Shown piece by piece: positions 1 through 9,985 of a stretch of 64,000 bases of DNA. This stretch comes from Ornithodoros turicata (lineage: Eukaryota; Arthropoda; Arachnida; Ixodida; Argasidae): the NCBI RefSeq assembly GCF_037126465.1, contig NC_088203.1, positions 101,494,668-101,558,667 of the forward strand, in the 5' to 3' direction. Each line of letters begins with the position of its first letter. The first letter of the stretch is position 1. The translations under genes and the position numbers were made by a program. The notes under the pieces were generated by a model. That model ran no database searches. It had not been told where the DNA came from and saw only the letters and a program-made list of their open reading frames with translations.

Positions 1-886
1 GCTGCAGGGATAACTTAGTCCGCAGGGCTGCAAACCTGCGGGACCTGTGCCATGTGTGGTTCCGCGCATTTTCATTTTCTTATGTTTGTGTGAGTTTTTT
101 GTTTTCTGTCCGGGTGGAGCTCTTTTTTTTCTTTTTTTGACGAGTAGCAAGACAAATATTGGCTGACCTCTCTCAACACCTAAAAAGACGATGATTTGCT
201 CCAAAGCGGATAAAGTTTCCTGGACGCATACAAGATGTTTGAATTAAAATGCCCCCTGGCAGAATCTCGCTCTCGTGCATCCTGGGGAAGACACACACAC
301 ACACACACTTGTATCACATGATTACCGAAGAACCCATAAAAAAAGCTCATATACACGCAGAAAAAGAAAGAAAAAAAAAAGAACGACAGAAAGTCGTATT
401 CTTTTTCAAACGCATTTAGTTCAGAGGGTGAGTAGTGTATATTCATGAAAGTGGCCATCGCAGCACGATTCATGTATTATTGCGCAGTAAAACAGCGAAG
501 TCGTTTCTCATCCCTACATGCATATGTACGAGCCGTTTAGAGCCCACATAAATCTCGTCAACGCTTCGAGCAAATGTGGAGGGTAGCGTAGAAGCACTCT
601 TCTTCGTTTAGCAAGAAAGGGCTTCTAAGCAACTCTGCATTTCGCACGGTTAGTTTTTTTTCTCTCTTTTCTCCGTTCGTTGTACACGACTCGCCGTCTT
701 TCGTTCGCGTGTAACGGAATTGTATGCACGCCGTAACTCGATGCGACGTTCAATCATCTTAAGAGATCCTCCACAAAAGCGCAGGAAATACGGAAGATAC
801 ACGTAACGGAAATATCTGGACGTTTCGTGGGAGAAATGCGAGAAGTAGGCCACGGAGTATTATCGTAAGATTGGGACATGCGTCTT
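1..886. other. no gene seen
   Basis: I see no coding region or mobile element here. The stretch holds a short AC run near 291-309, A-rich and T-rich tracts (361-382, 123-139) and unremarkable single-copy-looking sequence. Confidence 0.6.
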
Positions 887-1576
887 CCCAAGCAGCACAA
901 TGTACTGAAAGTCGAGTGCAATGGGGGTGGACGGTATGTGTCTTATCAGTGTTACTTAGTTTCGCGAGTCTATTCAAGGCCTTCCACCTACCCGTCCACC
1001 CCCATTGCACTCGACTTTTCAGTACACTGTGCTGCTTGGGTTGGATGCCACGTTCGACGACGTTTCCCAAGCAGCACAATGTACTGAAAGTCGAGTGCAA
1101 TGGGGGTGGACGGTATGTATCTTATCAGGGTTACTTAGTTTCACGAGTCTATTCGAGGCCTTCCACCTACCCGTCCACCCCCATTGCACTCGACTTTTCA
1201 GTACACTGTGCTGCTTGGGTTGGATGCCACGTTCGACGACGTTTCCCAAGCAGCACAATGTACTGAAAGTCGAGTGCAATGGGGGTGGACGGTATGTATC
1301 TTATCAGGGTTACTTAGTTTCACGAGTCTATTCGAGGCCTGCCACCTACCCGTCCACCCCCATTGCACTCGACTTTTCAGTACACTGTGCTGCTTGGGTT
1401 GGATGCCACGTTCGACGACGTTTCCCAAGCAGCACAATGTACTGAAAGTCGAGTGCAATGGGGGTGGACGGGTAGGTGGAAGACCTTGAACAAACTCTTG
1501 AAACTAAAGAACATTGATATGACACATACCGTCCACCCCTATTGCACTCGACTTTCAGTACATTTTGCTGCTTGGG
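887..1576. repeat. tandem array of four palindromic (foldback) units
   Basis: Each unit opens with a ~48-bp arm beginning CCCAAGCAGCACAATG, has a ~58-bp asymmetric loop, and closes with the inverted arm ending TGTGCTGCTTGGG. Units start at 887, 1066, 1245 and 1424, an exact 179-bp period made of a ~154-bp palindrome plus a 25-bp spacer (first spacer 1041-1065). The first three units have the loop in one orientation. In the fourth (1424-1576) the loop is the reverse complement of the others. There is no transposase frame; the overlapping open frames are by-products of the repetition. It is best read as a tandemly amplified non-autonomous TIR or foldback element. Confidence 0.9.
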
Positions 1577-2416
1577 GTATTTTTTCCTCGGATGTGACGT
1601 CACCCGTGACTTTGCACTGCGGTAGAAAACGGAGCAGTCACTCACGTCAACCACACCTGGAGGTCGTCCTGATTGGTCGTCTTTGTATTTTTACGGTACC
1701 TTCACTGAGGTGCCCAAAGGGAAGATTGGCTCCATTTATTTTGTTTCCACACTGTTATAAGTACGCCTACACTGGCGCTATCCTATCGTATCGTACGTCA
1801 AGGGTATCAGGGCCCGATCGACGTGCATGTCTAACATAAAGTGACCATGCATATTCCCTCTGGCCCAAAAGGCGGGATATCCGTTGACGTGGTATCGATC
1901 AACAAATCAGTCCTCCTGTTTCGCCTACATCCAGCGTTGTTCTTTTATTCCATTATTTTCACTTTCTGATTTCTTACTTATTTCTTTCTTCCTCATTTTA
2001 CGTGCTTTCATTTTAGTTCTCGTAGTTCTCGCCCCGAACTCGCTGGACTTGCCCTTCCACTTCGTCATTATCGTCAGCGCTGCGATGATGGATCATTTTA
2101 CCGGTTCCCTGCTCATACCGACGCAGCTTCATGAGTAAAGCGTGCACAAGCCAGCCTTTGCTGACGACGAAGTATTCAGTCTGCGAACGGCTTGTTAGCC
2201 AACACGTTACAGAGATCCGTGGCCTAGATTGTGGGAAAACGTGCCGCCGCCATGTGCTAGTTGCAAGCTGTTGAGACACGTCTTTTGTTCCATTCGGGGT
2301 TCGTTACAGCCAAAAGCGGCACAAAACACCGTCCCACAAGCAGACTGGTGTGACAGCGGGACTACAGCTATGAAAGTGCGACTTATGCCGCCTAAATCGG
2401 AACGTCTCGTCCCTTT
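1577..2416. other. no gene seen
   Basis: No recognisable gene or repeat. Open frames here lack known motifs and do not resemble the LINE proteins found elsewhere in the window. Confidence 0.5.
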
Positions 2417-2513
2417 AGTAGAGTCACTAAATAAGCTGTTAAGTGACTCTACTTTGAGTTGAGTTGATCCCCAACTCAAAGTAGTGTCACTAAATACTCT
2501 ACTCTACTGTACT
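2417..2513. repeat. short foldback sequence
   Basis: The arm GTGACTCTACTTTGAGTTG faces a near-complementary arm (CAACTCAAAGTAGTGTCAC) across a loop of about ten bases. Further out, GTAGAGTCACTAAAT is partly mirrored on the other side. The single-strand form would be a hairpin of roughly 20 bp. It is possibly the remnant of a small TIR element. Confidence 0.7.
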
Positions 2514-3084
2514 TTAGTCTAACGCCATTTCGTAGAATGCCCTGTAGGTGCCAGTAGCGTCAGGTGGCCAGGGGACAGCGCAGAAGGCAAATGGCGCCGA
2601 CTGCTTCTCGGTGGACGTCAATGGCAGTACGTACTTCGATGTCCGCGTTGCTTCGTGGCTTCAGTCAAATTGACTTAAATTTATTACTTCCGATTTGCTT
2701 AAATTTGTGCGTCGACTCCGGTAACGTAACGCTTACCTTTCCGACTGCGTCAGACGGTCGTATTTTCGCGTTTCTTCATCTTTTTTTATTATTTTAAATT
2801 TCCTTAAGCACCTAACATGCCACAGCTATTACGACATGTACATTATTCCCTGTTCAGATGCAGATCCATCACTTACACATGGCTATGTCCGACCCAGGTG
2901 TAGTGCTTCGACGAAAAAATCAATGAGGGAAGTGTGAGTGCGAAACAAAACACAAAAAAAAAAGAAAAAGAAAAATCAATAAAACCGCCAACGCGGACCT
3001 AATTTCACAGTTGCGGAACGATTGATCCAGGAACTCATAATTCTAGAAAAATACGAAAAACTGTCATTTAACGTGCTGCCGTAC
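2514..3084. other. no gene seen
   Basis: Nothing recognised apart from an A-rich tract at about 2945-2985. Confidence 0.5.
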
Positions 3085-3845
3085 ACAACAACAACAACAA
3101 CTTTATTGCGAGATGATGAATGGGGAGTTTCATCGCCAGGGGCAATACTCTACCGCATTGGTGGTTGTGATGCGGGGAATGAAATAATAAGCCCCTTCAC
3201 AATAAGGATACAGGGAGAGAGAGTTGTGTTTATATTAGGGAGATATCTGTTTATTTATGAACATTGGAGCTGGGTGACACCCATCAGGGGTCTGCTGCTC
3301 CATTTCTTGAAAGCGTTTCAGTTACGCACGAATAAAATAATAGACATACAAGACAGAAGACACATGCGACAACACAAACACAAAATACATATGTACATGA
3401 CTTAGGATGTGAGGTACATCCCAGGGTTGATGTGATGACTTCATTTACATACGTGCTATATAGTAACGGGTGATGATATGGGAGTCTTTTAAATAGCTGC
3501 ACAATGCTGCTAATGCGGTCGTCTGAATAAGGATCGAAGTCCTATGGCATCCAAGGTGAAGAGAGCTTTCGGGGCAGAGTGTTGGTGTTATGAACGTGGC
3601 AAAGGGACAAAGCAGTTTTGTGTGAGAGAGGGGGCGAAAGTCGTTAAGGGATGCGTAGAGTACGGTTCGTGAAGGTGTGGGCAATGGAATAGAATGTGCT
3701 CTAGATCTTCTGCAGCACCGCAGTGACAGCAATGGGGCAAGTGGACTTGCCTTAAGCGGTAACGCCACTGCGCTGTAAAAGCCATATCGAGGCGCATTCG
3801 ATGAACTAATGCGTCATCTTGACGGTTGCCGTACACGGTTATGCG
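3085..3845 (-). mobile_element. LINE 3' end, RNase H/zinc-knuckle class, 5'-truncated
   Basis: Reading the minus strand from 3836, the product contains RQDDALVHRMRLDMAFTAQ then CCHCGAAEDLEHILFHC. The C-x2-C-x7-H-x3-4-C pattern is the C-terminal zinc knuckle typical of RNase H-bearing LINEs. The 3' UTR follows and ends at 3086-3101 with a (TTG)n tail preceded by AATAAAG on the minus strand. The copy is 5'-truncated and split by the insertion at 3210-3525. Its 3' UTR matches the plus-strand copy at 5578-5706 closely, so both belong to one family. Confidence 0.85.
3210..3525 (-). mobile_element. 316-bp insertion inside the LINE 3' UTR, perfect 9-bp target duplication
   Basis: The host LINE sequence is interrupted between two copies of AATAAGGAT, at 3201-3209 and 3526-3534. 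The related LINE at 5578 runs through this point without interruption, which confirms the insertion. Read on the minus strand, the insert begins with a short open stretch (DDRISSIVQLFKRLP then a stop) and ends in an A+T-rich then CT-rich tail. That and the 9-bp duplication suit a severely 5'-truncated non-LTR retrotransposon of another family. The family itself is not recognised. Confidence 0.75.
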
Positions 3846-4567
3846 TTAGATACCCAACTTCACTCGCCATTGAGGGTAGTGCGGGGAATCTTTCTAGGAT
3901 AGAACAGCATGCCTCTTAAATAGCCGCAAAGCTGCACAGAAATGTGCTCAGTGCTGCGTCAACAGTAAATGGTTCGTTATATAAGGCTGTGTCACTTTCA
4001 TCGCACAGAGAAAAATGCTTACATAACCGGCATCAATCCACTCCTGCAGCCTGATTAGCTCACATCATTTTGTCCTCCAATTTGCCTGACATACAGTCAC
4101 TACATAAGCCAATATGCATAGTGACTGTAGTCTGGCCAAGTTACGAGAGATAACAAATCGGACAGGGCGTACGGTAGTAGTGGTACAATGATCTACTTTC
4201 ACGTACTGTGTGGCTTCAATGTCGCCCCATTGAATATGTTGTCCATCCACTGTGGTGTAATGCCTCCTAAAGAAGTACACTGCCCCTCTATTTGTTGCGC
4301 TGCTACAGTTTCATACTTGACCCAGCGGCGCAACTGTTCAAATATGTGTCGTCACATTTCGCTTGTCGACTAGAAATTCAGAAAAATTTTCTTGTCTCCC
4401 ACTCTCTGTTTATCAACGTTTTGTATGCTCCCTATCCCTAGCCACAGTTGCTTCGTGACATCAAACACTAGCTGTGATGCGTTTGTCAGCGATCGAAACA
4501 TTACGGTATTCGTGTGTTCGCACGAGCGATATTCCCCAGAATGTTCCACCGGAAGGCGAGAAAAGTG
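3846..4567. other. no gene seen; short SINE-tail-like segment
   Basis: No coding region recognised. At 4427-4458 the sequence CCCTAGCCACAGTTGCTTCG resembles the 3' tail of the SINE subclass seen at 12352 and 26850, so a 5'-truncated SINE scrap may sit there. Confidence 0.4.
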
Positions 4568-4762
4568 TCAAACTTCTGCAGCCACGTAAGCGAGAGGGCC
4601 CAACATCAGGGAATATCTTGCGGCGTATATCACCACGGCGTAGCAGACGACGAGTAAAAACGCGCTGTCGTCTGCAAACTGTGCGCTGCACAACTTCCTA
4701 TATTTCGGCATCGTGCAAATGCTCAACATAACCCCCTGCGGAATTTCCGCCCCATGAACCCC
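4568..4762 (-). pseudogene. reverse transcriptase fragment (Jockey-like LINE), degenerate
   Basis: The minus strand reads 64 codons from about 4762 to a stop at 4568-4570. It includes EIPQGVMLS, which resembles the RT motif B (PQGSVLSP), then CSAQFADDSAFLL, which holds the catalytic FADD of motif C at 4668-4679. Motifs B and C are only about 16 residues apart, so the usual LYNIY-type segment between them is partly deleted. The sequence after FADD is not conserved. The spacing and the FADD resemble Jockey-type LINEs, but clade assignment is an inference from a very short piece. Confidence 0.6.
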
Positions 4763-5217
4763 TTTTTTTCTATATATTCAACTAGAGTTGAGTTGAGCTG
4801 ATAAAAAAAAAAAGAAAAAAAAAGAGAAATAGGCACTCACTACGAGAGCCAGCTACTCCAGATCACTTAGGAAAACACAGATGGCTATCTACAATAAAAC
4901 CAATGAGTGACAAAGATACTCAGCCAGTCACTCACACACACTGTCCACACACAGTATTCCACTAGAATATTCCAGTGGTTCCCAGCCCTTTGCGGTGTCG
5001 CGGTGAAAGAATAGGCTGACAGCGCCACAGAAGCAACTCTCTCATCCAGGAGTCGGACGAGTATTGCAATGCTGCGCAGAAGACCGTCCTTCCATTCTTC
5101 GACGTCTAGTGCCACCCCTGGCTTCCCGCCACAGAACAGATGACATTCTCCCACCATCTCTGCTTTTCTTCATTGTCCTTGTTTCCTTCGTCCTTGTCTT
5201 TCTTGTGCGCATTCCAT
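4763..5217. other. no gene seen
   Basis: An A-rich tract at about 4802-4830 is the only feature noticed. No coding signal is evident. Confidence 0.45.
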
Positions 5218-5449
5218 AATGTCGCTTTCCCGATGCCACGAAGCACCTCTCGTCAAGACGCTGCATTAATTCATCGAATGCGACTTAATGTTTCTTTTAC
5301 AGCTCAGCGGCGTTACCGCTTGAGACAAGTTGACTCCTCCCAGATTCTGTCACTGCGGTCACCTTGAAGATCTAAAGCACATCCTCCTTCATTGCCCAAC
5401 CTTCCCGAACCAAACTTTCCGGGTCTATAAATCAGCTGGACTCTCGCAA

Positions 5450-5494
<45 letters not shown>

Positions 5495-5706
5495 ATTGAT
5501 CAGTCCCTGGCCACATCCAGCCCACCAACGCTCTGCCCTCAAAGCTCTTTTGACACTTCTGGACAACATAGGACTTCGATCCTTATTGTGAAGGGGCTTA
5601 TTATTTCGTTCCCCACATCACAGCCAGCAGTGGGGTCCGTAGAGCATCGCTCCCTGGCGACGAAACTCCCCATTCCCTCATCTTAAAAATAAAGTTGTTG
5701 TTGTTG
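5218..5706 (+). mobile_element. LINE 3' end, same family as 3085-3845, with CT microsatellite
   Basis: The plus strand encodes RQDAALIHRMRLNVSFTAQRR, a frameshift, then FCHCGHLEDLKHILLHC. This is the same C-terminal arginine-rich plus zinc-knuckle block seen on the minus strand at 3588-3836. A pyrimidine microsatellite (C run then (CT)n, 5451-5491) interrupts the following sequence. The 3' UTR ends in AATAAAGTTG repeats at about 5690-5706. The copy is 5'-truncated and frameshifted, so it is non-functional. Confidence 0.85.
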
Positions 5707-5888
5707 TCCAGCCCACCAACGCTCTGCCAGCACTCCTAAACTTTTCGTACACTGTAGGACTTGGGCCCTGACTGTGAGGTGACTGATTGTCATATTTCGC
5801 ACGACATTACTACCTGCAATGGGGTAGAGCATCGCCCCCTGGCGATCAGACTCCCCTATCATCGTCATTAAAATTAAGTTGTTGTTTT
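5707..5888 (+). mobile_element. second LINE 3' UTR copy directly downstream
   Basis: The segment starts with CCAGCCCACCAACGCTCTGCC, which is also found at about 5517 inside the previous copy. It continues through diverged UTR sequence to a second AAATTAAGTTGTTG tail. Two 3' UTRs therefore lie head to tail with no spacer. The second is more diverged and encodes nothing. Confidence 0.75.
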
Positions 5889-5926
5889 TCCGTGAGGATG
5901 TCGTTTGTGTGAATATTCCTTTCTTT

Positions 5927-6526
5927 TAGAGATGGGACGAATCCAGAATTTTCCGAATCTGAATCCAAGGAAGGTTCTGCGATTCCACGAATCTTACGAA
6001 TCTCGAATCTTTCGAATCCTTTCTTTGAAAAGAGTTTAAGAAGCCTGAAAAAAAATGGACTGAAAAGTGTTTTGATGCAGAATATGACACCTTTGTTTAA
6101 TGAAAAACAAATTAAATAATAGTTCCGATTCAGGAGAAAGTATACCCATATAGTTCTTAGACTTAATTTAATTAAGACGTTGTTCATCGAGTACAAAAAA
6201 TACATAAATTCTCGACTCTGAATTATTTCCATAAAACTAAGCCACAATCAAAAGCAAAAAAAAAGTTACTTTTAAACTTGTAATGTAGCAGTTCCTGTCT
6301 GAACTCTTTCAGTCCAGAGCAATGTTAAACAAACAAGCAAGATTAACACTCGTCGGCCAATGAGGCTTTCGGCTCAGACTCCGATGGCGCCAATTTTAAA
6401 AAGACACAAACAAACGTGGTTGGTGGATTCGAAAGATTCGATTCGCCATTTTGAGCACTTGGATTCGGATTCCCTAACCTCGAATCCCTGCCTATAGGAT
6501 TCGTGGATTCGGTTGACACATCCCTA
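5927..6526. mobile_element. hAT-like non-autonomous element, ~600 bp
   Basis: The ends read TAGAGATGGG and CACATCCCTA, an imperfect inverted pair. Subterminal regions are rich in GATTCGAATC-type repeats. The flanking 8-mers CTTTCTTT (5919-5926) and GTTTCTTT (6527-6534) match at 7 of 8 positions, as expected for a hAT target duplication. The interior is A+T-rich; its open frames resemble no transposase. The 154-bp copy at 12629 shares both ends and much of the outer sequence, which supports the boundaries. Confidence 0.75.
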
Positions 6527-7504
6527 GTTTCTTTCTTTATGCTCGTTCCCATTACCATTAACATAGATTTCTTCCCACGTTATCAGGGCTGTAACATCTC
6601 CGCAACAACCAAAAAGACATTGGCACGTGCAAAAAAGGCACTATGGCGCAAACTAATTTTGAGCCGTAACGCGGAATCTGTTACTGCAAAACAAAAGACA
6701 AAGCTCGAGGCTTTTGGGTAGTATAGAACAGTGCAACTAGAACATCAGTCGAATTACTTCATCCCTCGAATTATAAGCATTACCGCCGAGTGTCTTAAAT
6801 GATGTATTGTATCGAACCTAAGTTCTGCAATTCCCCTTTCCGCGCGAGGCATTGTGAGGCCATTAGTGGTTCTTCTAAATGGCAGTATTACCGGCGAAAG
6901 GACTTTTCACTATTACAGGAAGCGTTGTTAAACCGACTGGTTATGACGTCTGGTTAATGGTGCTTCAATCCAGCGCAACGTCGTTATTGCAGTTGCGGAA
7001 CAAAGACACTCCAAGAGAACGAATAATGATGACGCTTTAAGACAGCTGCTCACTTTTTGTGCTTTCTTTCACCGCCAGGTAAGGTAACGAAGGCAGCTTT
7101 CTTTGTTTTCCTAGCATCGCGACGACTTTTGTTTTAATTCACCATTAGCGCTGCGAAGCAACTATACAGTCATCGGAGCTGCAGGGATGAAGAGAGGACA
7201 AGAGAAGTGAGAGGGAGTTTTGGGTGTGCCTTCCTGTTGATGTCAGAGAGAGCTGTGGCGACATCTGCAAAAAAAAAAAAAGAAAACCACAAGAAAAAAA
7301 AAAAAAAACACGAGGCAGGACAGTCGGGATTTCATGTCACTACCTCCTAGTCTTTAGCACGTCCTTTGGGCTACCACTAACAACTGCGCGTTGTTCCAAC
7401 TCGGCGACTCCTGTAATTGTATCGGAATGCGAGGTGGACTGTCACAAAAAGCGTAGAACATTCCAGCCTCCGTATAGCCTGATAAACAAGATACTGCGTC
7501 TGTG
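6527..7504. other. no gene seen
   Basis: No recognised gene. A-rich tracts lie at 7268-7311. The rest is unassigned. Confidence 0.5.
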
Positions 7505-7715
7505 CAGTGCTGGAGAAAAGTTTAGGGAACACGCTCCGGCGCATTCCTTCCTCAGAGTGACACGGCTAGCAGCGAATGAGACAGTACGGAGTTACAGACA
7601 TGTGCCTTGGTAACTCAGTCACCTGTTTACAAGTCGGCACGGTACCATTTGCTAGCGTGTCACTCTGAGGGAGGAATGCGCCGGAGCGTGTTCCATGAAC
7701 ATTTGTCCAGCACTG
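7505..7715. mobile_element. Tc1/mariner-like foldback MITE, 211 bp
   Basis: The left end starts CAGTGCTGGAGAAAAG. The right end, reverse-complemented, starts CAGTGCTGGACAAATG. The two arms stay alignable for about 60 bp and, less well, to the centre, so the element is close to a complete palindrome. A TA follows the right end (7716-7717); the left neighbour is TG, consistent with a mutated TA duplication. CAGTGCTGGACAAA-type termini are characteristic of Tc1-family elements. There is no transposase frame. Confidence 0.8.
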
Positions 7716-8218
7716 TACATGTGTTGCCATATTATTACTACGCCTCGTACGGCCGATTATGCCGGCAACTTGGTCGCATGGTAAAAGTAGGACGAACACG
7801 TCATCTTCTGCGAGAACGCTCAGGTTGCTGAAAATAATCCGCAGACTGACCACCGTGGCTTATGATAACAGATGTTTTGAGACGTGAGACTGGATACGTG
7901 TTGTTCGTCAGCCGACGTGAGTGTCTGGCCCTTTCTTTTCACGACACACACCGGCTGCATTTGCTTCAGACATCCGATCAACTAAGCGGAGTCCCTGTCG
8001 AACATAATATGGCTGCGTTATTTCTTCGTGACCGATTTCACGAAATATGCGTGTCATTTTACCAGGGAATAGCTTACTCTCTCTCCATTATGCCGAACAC
8101 ATTTGTCTGTCGAAATGCTGTTGTACGCCAAGGTTTGTGAATTGCAAATTATTGGTTTGGTACACTTGAGTGAGATCAACAACGGCCAAGCCCATCTCGT
8201 CACCCCCACCACTACCTG
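7716..8218. other. no clear gene; possible LINE 5' remnant
   Basis: No motif is recognised. Because a LINE ORF1 zinc knuckle starts at about 8219, part of this stretch may be degraded ORF1, but it has no readable frame. Confidence 0.35.
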
Positions 8219-8548
8219 TTGCAGATGGAGATGTGTTCCAACTGCGGATGGTCCCATGAAGCAGCTCACTGTCCTAATTATCAGCCCCTATGTATCATCT
8301 GCAAAGGTACGCACACCGCAACCTCCAGGGATTACCCGAAACTCAAAGTGCAAAGGCGCATCGCTAGAGAACGCTCCCGCTCAAACAGCAGCTTTAAGGA
8401 GGCCAGGGAAAAGGTCAGGAAAGCGGCGCGTCCCAGGCATCGCGCGAGTAAGTTGAACATAATTCCAAAGTCACCTCAGGCACCCAAAATCAGTGGAGTC
8501 CAACAACGGAACTGCGAGAGGCAAGGGAATGTGATTCTTTCGCCCTAA
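8219..8548 (+). pseudogene. LINE ORF1 (gag-like) zinc-knuckle remnant
   Basis: The frame reads CSNCGWSHEAAHC, a C-x2-C-x3-H-x4-C knuckle, then CIICKGTHTAT, a second knuckle whose last Cys is gone, followed by a basic tail with many R, K and S. Paired CCHC knuckles at the C-terminus of ORF1 are standard for R1- and I-type LINEs, where the protein binds element RNA. The frame stops at 8546-8548. Reverse transcriptase motif A follows within tens of bases, so the endonuclease and N-terminal RT are missing. Confidence 0.75.
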
Positions 8549-9443
8549 CTCCTTTCTTGGACGCGAATAAAGCGTATGATTCTGTGACACACTCAGCATG
8601 TCTGCATGCCATCGCAGAGGATCCACGGACGCCGCTTGCGGTACCTCATATAGACTTCCTGTTAAAGAAAGCATTCGACGTCGCTATGGCCGGTCGTATA
8701 AGATCCAGGCGACCCTTTCAACGGGGAGTCCATCAAGGCAGTGTGCTCCCTCTAACTCTGTTCAATTTAATCATGGCTGGAATTCACAAAACTCTGCGAC
8801 CACCTGAGAGTCTACGCGGACGATATCTGTGTCTGCATAATAAGGGGGGAATAAGGAAAGAATCCGTGACTCGACGGCAGTTGCTCTTGCTTCAGTCAGT
8901 GCAGCTTTGTCTATGGTTGGAACTAGCACCTGAGGAGTCCCAGTGCCTCGTTTGTATTTCGCGTGGGAACCATGTTGGAAAGGACTTCCCCGGGCTCAGT
9001 GTCAATGGCGTCCCTATCCCAAGATGCACAACAGCAACAACAACAACATGAATGACGATGCAAATCGTGTAGATACCTCGGCATAACAATCGACAGTGCA
9101 TTACACTGGTTGAAGCAAGTCAGCGACATTGTCTCACGCGGAAGGAAAACCCTCAACCTTCTGAGGAGAATCGTTGGTAGGGCACGGGGTTGGAGCTCGC
9201 GCTTCATGCTAACAATGCACCGAGCCATTCTATCGTTCCTTTCTATTCCATTCGATATAGAGCCATCCCACTCATTCTATCGAAAATCGTCTATGTGACT
9301 CTGTATGTCGACCCGTCACCTACGCAGCAACAGGCTTTGGAGCGTCTCCGTCGAGCAGGTATTAGAACAGCCCTTGGGATCCCGAGCTTCGCTAGCAGAG
9401 TCAAGGGAGCAGCCTCTCTTCGTTCATTCGGAACGTACAGTAC
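8549..9443 (+). pseudogene. LINE reverse transcriptase, internally deleted and frameshifted
   Basis: Motif A reads LDANKAYDSVTH, with catalytic Asp, near 8555-8590. Motif B is GVHQGSVLPLTLFNL. Motif C is VYADDICVC, with YADD at 8813-8824 in a different frame, so at least one frameshift separates B and C. Later segments CRYLGITIDSALHW and KTLNLLRRIVG match the RT thumb and connection region, and a (CAA)n expansion at 9030-9049 interrupts the frame. The sequence up to ERLRRAGIRTALG and KGAASLRSFGTYS continues to 9443, where a solo LTR is inserted. It is non-functional. The clade is probably I/LOA-like because an RNase H domain follows downstream. Confidence 0.85.
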
Positions 9444-9717
9444 TGTTGCGGAAATATTTCTTTTCGTAGTTTTTAAAGGAACCGCGAGAAAGAGGAAGAG
9501 AACGAAAAAGACGATGACGTTTTGTGACGAACGAACATGGGTTTTGAGTGCCATTCGAGAATAGTTGGGTAGACGACATGTTGAATTAAAGGAGTGTGCT
9601 TGGACTTTATCATCCTTGCTTCTGCATATACGAAATACATCGGTGCTCGAGAGTCCACCCACGAGCACCGCAGTTCCGTAAGTCCCACCTCGAGTGACTT
9701 TCTATCGATCCACAACA
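9444..9717 (+). mobile_element. solo LTR, Ty3/gypsy-like, 274 bp, 4-bp target duplication
   Basis: The segment starts TGTTGCGG and ends CACAACA, the TG...CA pattern of an LTR with short inverted ends. It is flanked by GTAC on both sides (9440-9443 and 9718-9721). A 4-bp duplication suits Ty3/gypsy integration. A possible polyadenylation signal ATTAAA lies at 9585-9590. No internal gag-pol sequence is present, so this is a solo LTR left by recombination. It sits inside LINE sequence. Confidence 0.7.
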
Positions 9718-9856
9718 GTACTTCTGCTAATAGATAAGATCGCTCTATCGGAGAACCGGGGTAGCTTCCTGACATATCTACAGGACAGCTTGGTCAACTG
9801 GCCGTATTGCACTGTGACCGTATCCTGCTCCACTCCTTACCCGGGTCAGTGTCAGT

Positions 9857-9985
9857 GGGCGGTGGTGATGGTGTTGTAGCTGCTTGCCGTAGTCGGCCTC
9901 GCAAGGCGGGCAACGTCACGGCTAACGCAGGTCCGTGAAAACAGGAGTGTAGGTTCGAATTTGCAGTGCAGTCCAGTCTGGGGTT
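9857..9985 (-). mobile_element. SINE fragment (tail class A), internally deleted
   Basis: GTGGTGATGGTG, then GTAGTCGGCCTCGCAAGG and GGGCAACGTCACGGC are the reverse complement of the tail of the SINEs at 45960 and 51026. A GGTTCGAA-type B-box-like motif lies at about 9951. The central body is missing. It is inserted in minus orientation inside the LINE. Confidence 0.65.

Noticed and set aside
871..1839. Several overlapping frames of 85-160 codons with repeated peptides
   Set aside because: They are translations of the palindromic array on both strands; the same peptides appear in opposite strands because the DNA is self-complementary.
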